From Lachnospiraceae bacterium UBA3282 (GTDB lineage Bacteria > Bacillota > Clostridia > Lachnospirales > Lachnospiraceae), in assembly GCA_002361735.1 (NCBI GenBank), contig DETS01000002.1:9280-48655 (forward strand): a DNA stretch of 39,376 nucleotides, given 5' to 3'. The notes under the pieces were generated by a model that saw only the letters and a list, made by a program, of their open reading frames with translations, searched no databases and was not told where the DNA came from. The position numbers and the translations under genes were made by a program. Position 1 is the stretch's first letter. Every line of letters starts with the position of its first letter. This document shows positions 31,325 through 39,376 of this stretch, one piece after another.

Positions 31325-33040
31325 TTACAGTGCATTCACCAGCTTCTCAAGTGCTGCCAGTGCCTCGTCAGGAAGCTTATCGTAACCTTCCTTCTTCTCA
31401 GCAAAGCCCTTGACCGCATTCACACGGGTCTCCATAGCACTCTTTAACTGAGATCTGTAATTGGCATCATTCAAATCCGGCGTGAAATCGCCTGTTTTGC
31501 CGTTCCAGTCGTTCATAATCTCGATATCCTCAAAAGGACCCCACTGCTCAAATTTTGCCTTGCCCTCAACGATGGTCTCGAGGATGCCAAGCGTATCTTC
31601 CTTCTGGCACTTATGACCCATGAAGTCGCCGGTATTCACGATGTAACAGTCTACGTTCTTCTCTTGCACCAGCTTCTTGAACTTCTCATAGTCATTGACC
31701 AGAGGATAGGTTCTGAAAGGATTTGCGTAAGGAACGATACGGATTGCATTCATATCGGTACCCGCCGCAACACGCTCTGCAGAAGAAGTCTTGGTTGCCA
31801 GCGTTGCACCCATAACGGATGCCAATGCGGAACCCTTTAACTTAATGATCGGCGGAATCGTAGGATCCTTCATAATCCAGAAAATCGCGTTTACGGGCGC
31901 ATCAATCTTGTCCACACGGTTCGGAGACCACAGTTTCGACTTGATTGCACGGCCGTTACCGTTTCTGATATCCTCGGTCACAAGCTGAATCTTGCCCTCG
32001 CTGTCCATCGTGCAGGAGCAGTTCTGCGCGGATAACAGATACTCGTTATCAGGGCAGCCTGTCGGATAGTCAGCCGTCTTATCAAAATAGGTAGGCTCCA
32101 AAGCAATGGATGCGCAGGTATCACTGTTAATGATGAACGCATCGTCGTGAAGCACTTTGATGCCGCCGAACTTATCGTATTTGCCGCCGTGCTTTGCATG
32201 CGTCAGGGTAGACTTACCGGAACCTGACAGACCATAAACGGAAGCAACGAACTTTTTACCACCCTCCAAGGAATACTCTTTCTGTCCGCCGTGGCATGCT
32301 GCGTAACCGTTTCTGTTCGCAAGTGCCCATGCCATGGTCAGGGTACCCTTCTTATGCTCGCCGAAATACTTCATACCAAGGATTGCCGCACAGTTCTGGT
32401 TGGTATCGAAGTAGCACAGTGTCAGCGGATCGCTCAGGCAGCTGTAGTCCACATCGGGAGCCTCATGCGGTGCCCACTGAGGATCGGAGAAGATGTAGAT
32501 ATCAGGCTCTTTGCCGTCACCGACAGCCTTGGAGTTCTTGTACATCTTTACATACTCATCAGACATATACTGGAAGTTAATCATCCAGTTGTAAAGCAGA
32601 TTCTCCTCCCCTTCGGGAATAAGAAGATGTGCCTTTACCATAAACTCGGGATCCAGACCTACGAAGCATTCCGCATGGTACATGGTTTTCCAGCGGGTCT
32701 CATAGATGGCGTCCATCACAACCTTATCTAACTTCGCCTCGTCAACACCGGGCTCGCCCTTGATACGGCGTGCCGCCGCGTAACGACCAGTCACCGCGCC
32801 GTCGTTAAAGAGAAGTACCTTAGCGTCAGCGGGAAGCCCGAAGGTCTCACCCTGCTTGATCGGCATATCCGTCACCACCGTACCGGGTGAATTTTTTGCC
32901 AGCTCATAAGCCTCTCTTAAGGTGTTCACCTTCACTACGTTGTTCCCGTAGAAAGCCGCCTCAATGATGGAACGGGTCTTGGAAAAACCAACCTTGCCTG
33001 CGCCAATCTCGGAAATGGGATAATACGCTTTTGTTGCCAT
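31325..33040 (-). CDS. pckA: Phosphoenolpyruvate carboxykinase (ATP), divergent type
   Basis: This enzyme interconverts oxaloacetate plus ATP with phosphoenolpyruvate plus CO2 and ADP; in fermenting gut bacteria it often runs toward oxaloacetate. The 571-residue protein has the P-loop GLSGSGKSTL (270-279), the kinase-2 motif VLHDDAFIIN (297-306), the metal/substrate region with CHGGQKEY (249-256), and ANPFRTYPL near the C-terminus. The GSGKS P-loop and HDD motif differ from E. coli Pck (GTGKT); I recall this variant as typical of Lachnospiraceae. AAGGAGG precedes the ATG. It has its own promoter and terminator, so it is a single-gene unit. Confidence 0.9.
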   Translation of the reverse strand: MATKAYYPISEIGAGKVGFSKTRSIIEAAFYGNNVVKVNTLREAYELAKNSPGTVVTDMPIKQGETFGLPADAKVLLFNDGAVTGRYAAARRIKGEPGVDEAKLDKVVMDAIYETRWKTMYHAECFVGLDPEFMVKAHLLIPEGEENLLYNWMINFQYMSDEYVKMYKNSKAVGDGKEPDIYIFSDPQWAPHEAPDVDYSCLSDPLTLCYFDTNQNCAAILGMKYFGEHKKGTLTMAWALANRNGYAACHGGQKEYSLEGGKKFVASVYGLSGSGKSTLTHAKHGGKYDKFGGIKVLHDDAFIINSDTCASIALEPTYFDKTADYPTGCPDNEYLLSAQNCSCTMDSEGKIQLVTEDIRNGNGRAIKSKLWSPNRVDKIDAPVNAIFWIMKDPTIPPIIKLKGSALASVMGATLATKTSSAERVAAGTDMNAIRIVPYANPFRTYPLVNDYEKFKKLVQEKNVDCYIVNTGDFMGHKCQKEDTLGILETIVEGKAKFEQWGPFEDIEIMNDWNGKTGDFTPDLNDANYRSQLKSAMETRVNAVKGFAEKKEGYDKLPDEALAALEKLVNAL

Positions 33041-33089
33041 GTTTCTATTTTCCTCCTTACTTAATAATATTTAGCCGTACATCTTTTTC

Positions 33090-33118
33090 ATTATCTCAAA
33101 GAGACCCTGAAAAGTCAA
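33090..33118 (-). promoter_or_regulatory. Promoter for pckA
   Basis: Minus-strand TTGACT (33113-33118) and GATAAT (33090-33095) are separated by 17 bases. The -35 box lies a few bases beyond the stop codon of the flagellin-like gene, and the 5' untranslated region is about 45 bases. Confidence 0.7.
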
Positions 33119-33120
33119 CC

Positions 33121-33885
33121 TTAAAACAAGCCCATAACAGACTTCTTCTGCTCCATCTGCCGTCTGATCATGTGCATTCTATACTGCCCCATCACCTCGT
33201 CCTGCTTCTTTTTGGAGATGGCTTTCGGAAAGTCCAAATCCTCCAAACGACTTCTGGAAGAAAGCTGTTCGATCGATGCCGCAGAGTTATAATTGCGAAC
33301 ATGCTGCAGTGCATTCGTGGATGCCCCAAGATTACTTCTTCTCTCCGACACCATATCCATCGCCTTTTTGATGGAGTCCAGATTAAAATCCTTGGAAGTA
33401 ACATCCAGATCCGCAATCCCAAGCGCCGCCAGGGTGGAATTTTCCATCTTAATGCTCATTCCTGCTCCGCTGGGTGAAACCGCGATATCCATGTTTGCCA
33501 TGCTGCCGTCTAACATCGTCTGCTCATTGAAAGAAGTATTCTTTGCAAGAGATTCGATTCCCTGCTTGAGCTGATCGATTTCTTTCTGGTAAACCTGCTT
33601 ATCCGCGTCAGAATTGATCCCATTCATGGACCGTAACGCAAGGTCATGGATTCGCTGCAGATAATCCGACATCCCGCCAAGAGCGCCCTCGGCTACATTA
33701 GCCGCACCAATCGCCATGCCGGCATTGTCCGCGCCCACGCGAAGCCCCGTTTCCTCTCTCAGCATCCGCTGTGCGATTGCCAGCCCCGCAGCATCGTCCT
33801 TTGCCGTATTGATCCGCTTTCCACTGGCAAGATGGGAATATGTCTTAAAAAGATTCCCTTGAGATGATATTGCGCCTATCTTCAT
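33121..33885 (-). CDS. Flagellin-like protein, orphan
   Basis: The 254-residue protein has a flagellin D1-type N-terminal domain: YSHLASGKRINTAKDDAAGL, AIAQRM, then ADNAGMAIGAANVAEGALGG. A D1-type C-terminal helix follows (SERRSNLGASTNALQHVRNY, then SAASIEQLSSRSRLEDLDFP). The usual first helix (M-x-I-N-H-N) is replaced by MKIGAISSQGNLFKTY, and the C-terminus ends KKKQDEVMGQYRMHMIRRQM then EQKKSVMGLF instead of the L-A-Q-A-N-Q-x-P-x-x-V-L-x-L-L end. No variable D2/D3 domain is present. No other flagellar gene is in the window. The start at 33885 gives a ten-base spacing from GGAG; the ATG three codons earlier is too close. It could be a short flagellin or a repurposed filament protein. Confidence 0.8.
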   Translation of the reverse strand: MKIGAISSQGNLFKTYSHLASGKRINTAKDDAAGLAIAQRMLREETGLRVGADNAGMAIGAANVAEGALGGMSDYLQRIHDLALRSMNGINSDADKQVYQKEIDQLKQGIESLAKNTSFNEQTMLDGSMANMDIAVSPSGAGMSIKMENSTLAALGIADLDVTSKDFNLDSIKKAMDMVSERRSNLGASTNALQHVRNYNSAASIEQLSSRSRLEDLDFPKAISKKKQDEVMGQYRMHMIRRQMEQKKSVMGLF

Positions 33886-33966
33886 CCTGATCATACTCCT
33901 TTCTGTTACAATAACCGCTATTTCCCTATTTCATTCCCATTTCCGTACCCGGCTGTTTTCTGTCAC

Positions 33967-34027
33967 TGATAAGCGAAGACAGTCCTCCGCTTATCAACAT
34001 TATACTGCTTTCCCTCCAAAAATACAA
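33967..34027 (-). promoter_or_regulatory. Promoter with dyad for flagellin-like gene
   Basis: Minus-strand TTGTAT (34022-34027) and TATAAT (33999-34004) are 17 bases apart, a sigma-A type promoter rather than the sigma-28 type usual for flagellin. A perfect 9-bp inverted repeat, TGATAAGCG / CGCTTATCA (33967-33975 and 33988-33996), starts three bases after the -10 box and covers the expected start, as an operator would. It has no T-run, so it is not a terminator. Confidence 0.6.
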
Positions 34028-34066
34028 ACAGAAAATGGGAAATATATCCTAAATATTTTATAAACT

Positions 34067-34780
34067 CTATTTTGCCTTACCAAGGTACGCCGCCTTGACT
34101 TCTTCATTCTCTGCAAGCTCTTTTCCCGTTCCGCTCAAGGTAATGTTCCCCGTCTCCATAACATATGCCCTGTGCGCCGCCTTTAACGCCATATTCGCAT
34201 TCTGTTCGACCAAAAGAATCGTCATGCCCTGCTTATTGATCTCCCGAATAATATCGAACACACCCTGCACGATAATGGGCGCCAGTCCAAGGGAAGGCTC
34301 ATCCATCATGATCAGCCTTGGTCTGCTCATCAGTGCCCTGCCGATCGCCAGCATCTGCTGCTCTCCTCCTGAAAGCGTCCCTGCAAGCTGCCAGGAGCGC
34401 TCTTTAAGCCTTGGGAACAGATCATACACCCATTTGATATCTTCCTCCAGGGGGTCCTTTCTCATATAGGCGCCAATCTTCAAATTCTCAAGCACCGTCA
34501 AGTCAGAGAACACTCGCCTTCCCTCCGGAACGAGCGTAATCCCCTCTTTCACAATCTGATCTGTGGGGAGCGACGCGATCTCTTTCCCGTTAAAGGTGAT
34601 TCCTCCGCTCTCCGGCTTCACCAGCCCCACGATTGATCGCAGCGTAGAACTTTTCCCTGCTCCGTTTGCCCCGATCAGCGTCACGATTTCTCCCGCTTCC
34701 ACCACAAAAGAAATATCCTTGACCGCCTTAATTCCTCCATAGGAGACATTCAGATCCTTCACTTCCAGTATATTACTCAT
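34067..34780 (-). CDS. livF: Branched-chain amino acid ABC transporter ATPase LivF
   Basis: One of the two cytoplasmic ATPases powering uptake of leucine, isoleucine and valine (or related amino acids). The 237-residue protein has Walker A GANGAGKSS, signature LSGGEQQMLAIGRAL, Walker B LIMMDEPSLGL and the family ending ANMALKAAHRAYVMETG. The start is ATG 34780, with GGGAGG eight bases upstream; it overlaps the livG stop as ATGAGTAA. A GTG three codons earlier is less likely. It is the last gene of the liv operon. Confidence 0.95.
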   Translation of the reverse strand: MSNILEVKDLNVSYGGIKAVKDISFVVEAGEIVTLIGANGAGKSSTLRSIVGLVKPESGGITFNGKEIASLPTDQIVKEGITLVPEGRRVFSDLTVLENLKIGAYMRKDPLEEDIKWVYDLFPRLKERSWQLAGTLSGGEQQMLAIGRALMSRPRLIMMDEPSLGLAPIIVQGVFDIIREINKQGMTILLVEQNANMALKAAHRAYVMETGNITLSGTGKELAENEEVKAAYLGKAK

Positions 34781-35639
34781 CCTGCGCACCTCCCAGATAG
34801 GCTTCGATCACCCTTGGATTGTTGCGTACCTCATCCGGCTTTCCTTCCGCAATTGACTTTCCGAAATCCAGCACATGAATCCTGTCGGAGATCTCCATGA
34901 CCAGATCCATATGGTGTTCAATCATAAAGATGGTCAGTCCAAACTCGCCGCGGATCCGTCCGATGAACTGTGTTAACTCAAGCGTTTCCTGTGGGTTCAT
35001 ACCCGCCGCCGGCTCATCTAAGAGCAGAAGTTCCGGTTTGGTGGCAAGCGCACGGGCGATTTCCAAATGCCGCTGTTTCCCGTAAGGAAGCGAAGTCGCC
35101 AGCTCATCCCGCACATCCTCAAGTTCCATGATCCGCAAAAGCTCCTCGGATTCCTGCCGCATCTGCGCTTCCTCCCTGGCATTCAAATGAAACGTCGCCG
35201 TAAAGAGATTGCTGGTGCGAAGCATATGCTTGGCGATGAGGATATTTTCAAATACGGTCTGACTTTTGAACAAACGGATATTCTGAAAGGTTCTTGCAAT
35301 CCCCAGTTTGGTAATCTTATCCGGCGTGGGCGCAATCACTCGTTTTCCCGCATACAGCCCCGCATTTTCTCCCTGATAAAGCTTTTTCATCTTGCCCTGC
35401 GGCGTATTTTGAACAATTTTTTCCCCTTTATAATAGATTGCGCCGTTTGTCGGCGCGTAAACGCCGGTTACCATGTTAAACGCCGTCGTCTTTCCCGCGC
35501 CGTTAGGTCCGATCAGGGAAAGGATCTCGCCCTTGCCTACTTCAAGGCTCACATTATCAACCGCGATCACACCGCCAAACTGCATGGTGAGATTTTCCAA
35601 TTTTAATACCGCATTACGCTCTCTTTTCTCATTACTCAT
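34773..35639 (-). CDS. livG: Branched-chain amino acid ABC transporter ATPase LivG
   Basis: The second ATPase of the liv system, 288 residues. It has Walker A GPNGAGKTT, the segment GIARTFQNIRLF, signature LPYGKQRHLEIARAL, Walker B LLLLDEPAAGMN and the LivG-type MIEHHMDLVMEISDRIHVLD. About 25-30 extra residues (around 70-105, with PQGKMKKLYQGENAGLYAGK) lie between Walker A and the ARTFQN segment compared with E. coli LivG. The start is ATG 35639, overlapping the livM stop as ATGAGTAA, the same junction used between livG and livF, with AGGTG upstream. Confidence 0.95.
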   Translation of the reverse strand: MSNEKRERNAVLKLENLTMQFGGVIAVDNVSLEVGKGEILSLIGPNGAGKTTAFNMVTGVYAPTNGAIYYKGEKIVQNTPQGKMKKLYQGENAGLYAGKRVIAPTPDKITKLGIARTFQNIRLFKSQTVFENILIAKHMLRTSNLFTATFHLNAREEAQMRQESEELLRIMELEDVRDELATSLPYGKQRHLEIARALATKPELLLLDEPAAGMNPQETLELTQFIGRIRGEFGLTIFMIEHHMDLVMEISDRIHVLDFGKSIAEGKPDEVRNNPRVIEAYLGGAQDE

Positions 35640-36720
35640 GGGAATCACCTGCCTTTTTCACGCCTTTTCGCACAAACAGCTTTCGGAAAAAGTTCTGCAA
35701 TGCCTCCACGGAAAATTCCTTCGTTCCCATAATGCCCTGCCGATAAAATAATACCATCGCCATGATGACGACCGCAAAGACGACCTTACGGAAACCGGCA
35801 CGCAGCAGGGGAACATGGAAGCTGCCGATATAGAAGTTTTCATTGTCAAGAAACCGCAGCCACCATTCCGAGCAGGCGATAAACAGGAATGCACTGATAC
35901 AGCTTCCCGTCACGGAACCGATACCGCCGATCACAACGATGAGCAGAATCTCGTAAGTCATTGCCGACTTGAACATCGACGCCTGTATGGTTGTCTGATA
36001 CATGGCAAGCAGTCCGCCGGAAACCCCCGCAAAAAAGGAACTGATCACAAAAGCAAGTCTCTTATGATGCGCCAGATTGATACCCATGGCTTCCGCCGCG
36101 ATCTCGTCGTCACGAATCGCTTTAAACGCACGCCCATAAGTGGAGTTGATCAGCATGACGATCAAGGCGATACAGATGCCCGATACAATGAACGGATACA
36201 GCACCGACTGAAAAGTCGGGAAACTTCTGAGCAGATTGGAACCGTTCGTCAAAGGTCCCAGCTTATCCCACTGGAAAACAGCTCTGATAATCTCCGCAAA
36301 TCCCAGAGTCGCAATTGCCAGATAATCACTCTTTAGGCGCAGCACGGGAAGTCCGATCAAAAAAGCGAAACCTGCCGCAATCAGCCCGCCCGCGATCAAC
36401 GCAAGCGGAACGGGAATTGCAAAATTGACAATACCGCCGTCATAATACTGATAGACGCTGGCTCTCGATTCCGGAGGAATCGTCAAAATCGCATAGGTAT
36501 ATGCCCCTAAGAGCATAAAACCCGCCTGCCCCAAAGAAAACAGCCCCGTAAATCCGTTTAACAGATTCATGGACACTGCTACCAGCGCATAGATCGCGCC
36601 TTTTTTTAATACCGTGAAAAGCATGGAACCGGAGGGCATGATCTGCTCGAGAAGAAAGAGCAACGCAAGCAATGCCACGATAAGAGAAACGTTCCATGCC
36701 ATCTTTGTTTTTTTACTCAT
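35632..36720 (-). CDS. livM: Branched-chain amino acid ABC transporter permease LivM
   Basis: One of two membrane subunits of the transporter, 362 residues with about ten helices. Family features are LNGFTGLFSLGQAGFMLLGAY near the start, ATLGFAEIIRAVF, and the ATPase-contact loop GRAFKAIRDDEIAAEAMGIN, then FAGVSGGLLA. The C-terminal tail is longer and basic (KLFVRKGVKKAG). AGGAGG lies ten bases before the ATG, 15 bases after the livH stop. It overlaps the livG start by eight bases. Confidence 0.95.
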   Translation of the reverse strand: MSKKTKMAWNVSLIVALLALLFLLEQIMPSGSMLFTVLKKGAIYALVAVSMNLLNGFTGLFSLGQAGFMLLGAYTYAILTIPPESRASVYQYYDGGIVNFAIPVPLALIAGGLIAAGFAFLIGLPVLRLKSDYLAIATLGFAEIIRAVFQWDKLGPLTNGSNLLRSFPTFQSVLYPFIVSGICIALIVMLINSTYGRAFKAIRDDEIAAEAMGINLAHHKRLAFVISSFFAGVSGGLLAMYQTTIQASMFKSAMTYEILLIVVIGGIGSVTGSCISAFLFIACSEWWLRFLDNENFYIGSFHVPLLRAGFRKVVFAVVIMAMVLFYRQGIMGTKEFSVEALQNFFRKLFVRKGVKKAGDSHE

Positions 36721-36735
36721 TTTTAGAACGCCTCC

Positions 36736-37620
36736 TTATACTTTATCCGCCTCTTTTTCGCCAAACAATCCCGTCGGTTTTATGATTAAAATGATGATCA
36801 GCAGAGCAAACGTAAAGGCATCGGAAAAGGTCGTCAGCCCTACTCCTTTGATAATGTTTTCACAGATACCAATGATAAAAGCACCGATCACCGCCCCCGG
36901 AATGGAGCCGATTCCGCCAAACACCGCTGCCACAAACGCCTTGAGTCCCGGCATTGCGCCGACCGTCGGGGTCACACCCGTATAATTAGTAAAGAACAAC
37001 GCACTGCCGATTGCTGCCAAAAACGTACCGATGATAAAGGTCATGCTCACAACGGAATTGATCTTAATCCCCATCAGCTGCGAAGTCTCAAAATCCCTCG
37101 ACGCGGCGCGCATCGCCATACCGATCTTCGTATACTTGATCAGCAGCACCAAAAGCACAACCAACACTAAGGTCAGCACCGGCGTGATCACCGTGACGCG
37201 TTTTGTCGTAGATCCAAAGATCGTTACCGTATCGCTGATCCACGGAATCGCCGGATACTGCTGGGATAACCCGCCTGTCACATAAAGGGCGAGATTTTGC
37301 AGCAGATAAGAAACGCCGATCGCGGATATCATAATCGACATTCGCGGCGCGGATCGAAGCGGCTTATAGGCAACACGCTCCACCATGAAACCGATCAGCA
37401 CCGTCAAAATGATCATCAACGGAATCGCCAGATACATCGGCATCACTGTCGCCGAATACACAAGAATCAGTCCTGCCGCCATGAAGATATCGCCGTGCGC
37501 AAAATTGATCAGCCGCAGAATACCATAAACCATCGTGTAGCCGATTGCAATGAGCGCATACTGCCCTCCCACGGAAATACCCGCCATCAGATATGGCAGG
37601 TTTCTTGTTATAAACTCCAT
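36736..37620 (-). CDS. livH: Branched-chain amino acid ABC transporter permease LivH
   Basis: The other membrane subunit, 294 residues with about eight helices. It shows the LivH start GGQYALIAIGYTMVYGILRL, then INFAHGDIFMAAG. The ATPase-contact loop is GMAMRAASRDFETSQLMGI, followed by FGGIGSIPGAVIGAF. GGGGAG precedes the ATG. It follows livK after a 73-base gap that contains a stem-loop, and precedes livM by 15 bases. Confidence 0.95.
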   Translation of the reverse strand: MEFITRNLPYLMAGISVGGQYALIAIGYTMVYGILRLINFAHGDIFMAAGLILVYSATVMPMYLAIPLMIILTVLIGFMVERVAYKPLRSAPRMSIMISAIGVSYLLQNLALYVTGGLSQQYPAIPWISDTVTIFGSTTKRVTVITPVLTLVLVVLLVLLIKYTKIGMAMRAASRDFETSQLMGIKINSVVSMTFIIGTFLAAIGSALFFTNYTGVTPTVGAMPGLKAFVAAVFGGIGSIPGAVIGAFIIGICENIIKGVGLTTFSDAFTFALLIIILIIKPTGLFGEKEADKV

Positions 37621-37650
37621 ACTGTCTCCCCCATTCCCGGTAAACTAAGT

Positions 37651-37679
37651 ATGGCGGGAGACATCATTTCCCCCGCCAT
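37651..37679 (-). promoter_or_regulatory. Stem-loop between livK and livH
   Basis: ATGGCGGG / CCCGCCAT (37651-37658 and 37672-37679) forms a perfect 8-bp stem with a 13-base loop. No T-run follows in the minus direction, so it is better read as an mRNA-stabilising or partial-termination element. Such elements often allow more binding protein than permease to be made. Confidence 0.55.
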
Positions 37680-37693
37680 CAGGTATCCTGATT

Positions 37694-38893
37694 TTATTTT
37701 ACACCCTGAACAGCCACAAAGTCCCATGCGCCCGTCTCGGTGTTCGCGCATTTGACATAAGCCACATCCCGGAGCGCATCGCCCGTCTCGTTGAACGCGA
37801 TTTCACCCGATACGCCGCTGTAAGTCACCTTCCAGAGCGCCTCGTTGACTGCTGCCGGGTCTGTCGATCCCGCCGCTTTGAGCGCCTCCAGCGCCACATA
37901 GTAAGCATCATAACCCATTGCCGTCACCGCGGCTACCGTATCGTCACCGCCGTTATTTGCCTTTGCGGTGGAATCTGCATTGATCCACTCTTTGATGCCT
38001 TTATCAAACTCCTCGTTACCGCCTTCCTGATAGAAGGTCGTTACATAGATCTGTACGTCTTTCCCCTTTGCCGCATTCAGAATGACGTTGGAATCCCAGG
38101 TATCGCCTGCCATCAGCGGTATCGTAAGCCCCTGTGCCGCCGACTGCTCGATGATGAGCGCCGCCGCCTCTGTCGATACCGGTGCAAAAAAGACATCCGC
38201 TCCCGCATTTTTCGCTGATGTAATGTAGGAAATGAAATCACTGTTGCCTTCCTGGAAAGTCTCCTCCACTACCTCGCCGCCAAGCCCCGTAAACGCTTCC
38301 TTAAAATAGTGACCGAGTCCCGTCGAGTAATCGTCACCGAGCTTCGTCAGAATATACGCCTTCTTCGCAGAAAAGTTTTCATTTGCAAAGTTAGCAAGCA
38401 CCGTACCCTGGAAAGGATCCAGGAAACAGATACGGAAATAATGCTTATTGCCTTCCGTTACCTGAGGATTCGTACAGGTCACGCCGATTGCGGGAATCCC
38501 CGCATCCTTAAACACATCAGATGCCGCAATTGAAACGCCGGAACCATAGGAACCGAGAACAACGGAAACTTTAGAACTTACCAGCGAAGCCGCCGCAGAG
38601 GGTCCCTTGTCGTTGGAGGACTCATTATCTACGATTTCCAGTTCCACCTGATACTCCTCACCGCCGATCTGCACCGTGGGCGTCTTGCTGTTCGCATACT
38701 GCATCCCCAGCGTTTCCTGTTTGCCGCCCGCGCCGTTATCTCCGGATGCCGGCTCATAAACGCCAATCTTTACTACTTTTGCTCCGTTGTCAGGCGTCCC
38801 TGCCGCCGCGCTTTCTCCGTTACCGCCGCAGCCTGTCAGTACCGCACCGACCATTGCCGCGGTAAGCACAAGCGCTAAAACTTTTTTCTTCAT
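37694..38893 (-). CDS. livK: Branched-chain amino acid ABC transporter binding lipoprotein
   Basis: The extracellular substrate-binding component, 399 residues. It has a lipoprotein signal peptide with lipobox LTGC (lipidated Cys22). The periplasmic-binding fold (type 1) of the LivK/LivJ class follows: VVKIGVYEPASGDNGAGGKQ, then SSNDKGPSAAASLVSSKVSV, then GYDAYYVALEALKAAG near the end. The start at 38893 is chosen because GGAGGAG lies eight bases upstream and a signal peptide begins there; the frame is open 13 codons further up. It is the first gene of the liv operon. The substrate class follows from the operon; the exact ligand cannot be read. Confidence 0.94.
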   Translation of the reverse strand: MKKKVLALVLTAAMVGAVLTGCGGNGESAAAGTPDNGAKVVKIGVYEPASGDNGAGGKQETLGMQYANSKTPTVQIGGEEYQVELEIVDNESSNDKGPSAAASLVSSKVSVVLGSYGSGVSIAASDVFKDAGIPAIGVTCTNPQVTEGNKHYFRICFLDPFQGTVLANFANENFSAKKAYILTKLGDDYSTGLGHYFKEAFTGLGGEVVEETFQEGNSDFISYITSAKNAGADVFFAPVSTEAAALIIEQSAAQGLTIPLMAGDTWDSNVILNAAKGKDVQIYVTTFYQEGGNEEFDKGIKEWINADSTAKANNGGDDTVAAVTAMGYDAYYVALEALKAAGSTDPAAVNEALWKVTYSGVSGEIAFNETGDALRDVAYVKCANTETGAWDFVAVQGVK

Positions 38894-38939
38894 AATATTT
38901 TCTCCTCCCATCTGAAATTTCACCCTTAACACCTTCGAC

Positions 38940-38968
38940 AGTATAACATATCACATTTTGAATCTCAA
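38940..38968 (-). promoter_or_regulatory. Promoter of the liv operon
   Basis: Minus-strand TTGAGA (38963-38968) and TATACT (38940-38945) are separated by 17 bases. The leader is about 40 bases. A weak resemblance to half a CodY site (AAATTTCAGA) is too poor to call. Confidence 0.65.
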
Positions 38969-39025
38969 TGCAAAATCGCAATATTGTGTCCGTGTATACA
39001 ATTTATTTTTTCTGTATCTGCTTCC

Positions 39026-39376
39026 TTATTTGAGCAGCCCCACCGCTTTCGAGGTCCCGATACGGTCACACCCCTCCGCTACAAATGCTTCTAAATCCTC
39101 TATCGTCGAAATACCGCCCGCCGCCTTGATCTTTACATCGGGTCCGATATTTTCCTTAAAAAGGCGCACATCCTCAATGGTTGCACCGCCGGTGCCAAAA
39201 CCTGTGGAAGTCTTGATATAATCCGCCCCCGCTTCCGTCACTGCACTGCACATGGCAATCTTTTCTTCCTTTGTCAGATAACAGGTCTCAATGATGACTT
39301 TTAAGATTTTGTCGCCGCATGCCTGCTTTAACGCACGAATCTCCTCCGCCACTTTCTGATAAAGACCGTTTTTCAC
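39026..39376 (-). CDS. deoC: Deoxyribose-phosphate aldolase, 3' part only
   Basis: This class I aldolase splits 2-deoxyribose 5-phosphate to glyceraldehyde 3-phosphate and acetaldehyde in deoxynucleoside breakdown. The visible 116 residues are the C-terminal half: KVIIETCYLTKEEKI, then GADYIKTSTGFGTGGAT with the Schiff-base Lys, and VKIKAAGGISTIEDLEAF, then GCDRIGTSKAV. The reading frame runs off the window end; a GTG at 39376 is internal and not the start. The stop is about 60 bases from the liv promoter; no terminator is seen. Confidence 0.95.
   Translation of the reverse strand: MKNGLYQKVAEEIRALKQACGDKILKVIIETCYLTKEEKIAMCSAVTEAGADYIKTSTGFGTGGATIEDVRLFKENIGPDVKIKAAGGISTIEDLEAFVAEGCDRIGTSKAVGLLK

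Noticed and set aside
31099..31335. 78-codon minus-strand frame after pckA
   Set aside because: It spans the pckA terminator hairpin and the 20-bp repeats, has no ribosome site and no family match.
38894..38940. Possible CodY site in the liv leader
   Set aside because: Only about 9 of 15 positions fit the consensus, which is not better than chance in AT-rich DNA.

Overview
The window looks like chromosomal DNA of a low-to-mid GC anaerobic Firmicute, most likely a gut Lachnospiraceae (Clostridia). Supporting signs are a Phe T-box leader before pheS, a divergent ATP-type PEP carboxykinase of the kind I associate with Lachnospiraceae, a small XRE regulator near a DFD-type Ser/Thr kinase, a GHKL kinase/LytTR regulator pair, a SpoIID-domain protein, and strong AGGAGG ribosome sites. 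No tRNA, rRNA, CRISPR array, phage or intact insertion sequence was seen. Most genes lie on the minus strand.

Layout. 235-1332 (+): prephenate dehydrogenase with an ACT domain. 1397-5726 (-): an envelope cluster of two membrane acyltransferases, a transmembrane Ser/Thr kinase and a VanZ-like protein, facing a divergent XRE regulator (6010-6447, +) across a control region with two dyads. 6499-7157: a decayed locus holding a sigma-factor gene without region 4 and the tail of an FtsX-type ABC permease. 7309-13720 (-): a translation/tRNA operon (pheS, tautomerase, pheT, M18 aminopeptidase, queA) led by a T-box with its own consensus promoter. 14128-19721 (-): YihY-family membrane protein, SpoIID-domain protein and a membrane sulfatase-fold protein. 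19844-20473 (-): MmcQ/YjbR plus Cys-rich fusion. 20772-22963 (+): TetR regulator and FAD-dependent oxidoreductase with a palindromic operator on the promoter. 22993-23179 (-): a 6S-like RNA. 23237-24805 (-): cardiolipin synthase. 25059-25625 (+): a GNAT acetyltransferase gene broken by an in-frame TAG.

25610-30886 (-): a LytTR response regulator and soluble GHKL kinase, closed by a terminator, followed by two translationally coupled ABC exporter half-transporters with their own promoter and dyad. 30865-31324: AAA-ATPase remnant, a short repeat and the pckA terminator. 31325-33040 (-): PEP carboxykinase. 33121-33885 (-): an isolated flagellin-like gene. 34067-38893 (-): a complete branched-chain amino acid ABC transporter (livK-livH-livM-livG-livF). 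39026-39376 (-): the 3' part of deoC, cut by the window edge.

The most unusual parts are the kinase/acyltransferase/VanZ/XRE cluster, the orphan flagellin-like gene with altered ends, the sigma gene joined to an unrelated tail, and the two-component/ABC block without an obvious peptide gene. All functions are read from sequence motifs and memory of protein families; no database search was run.
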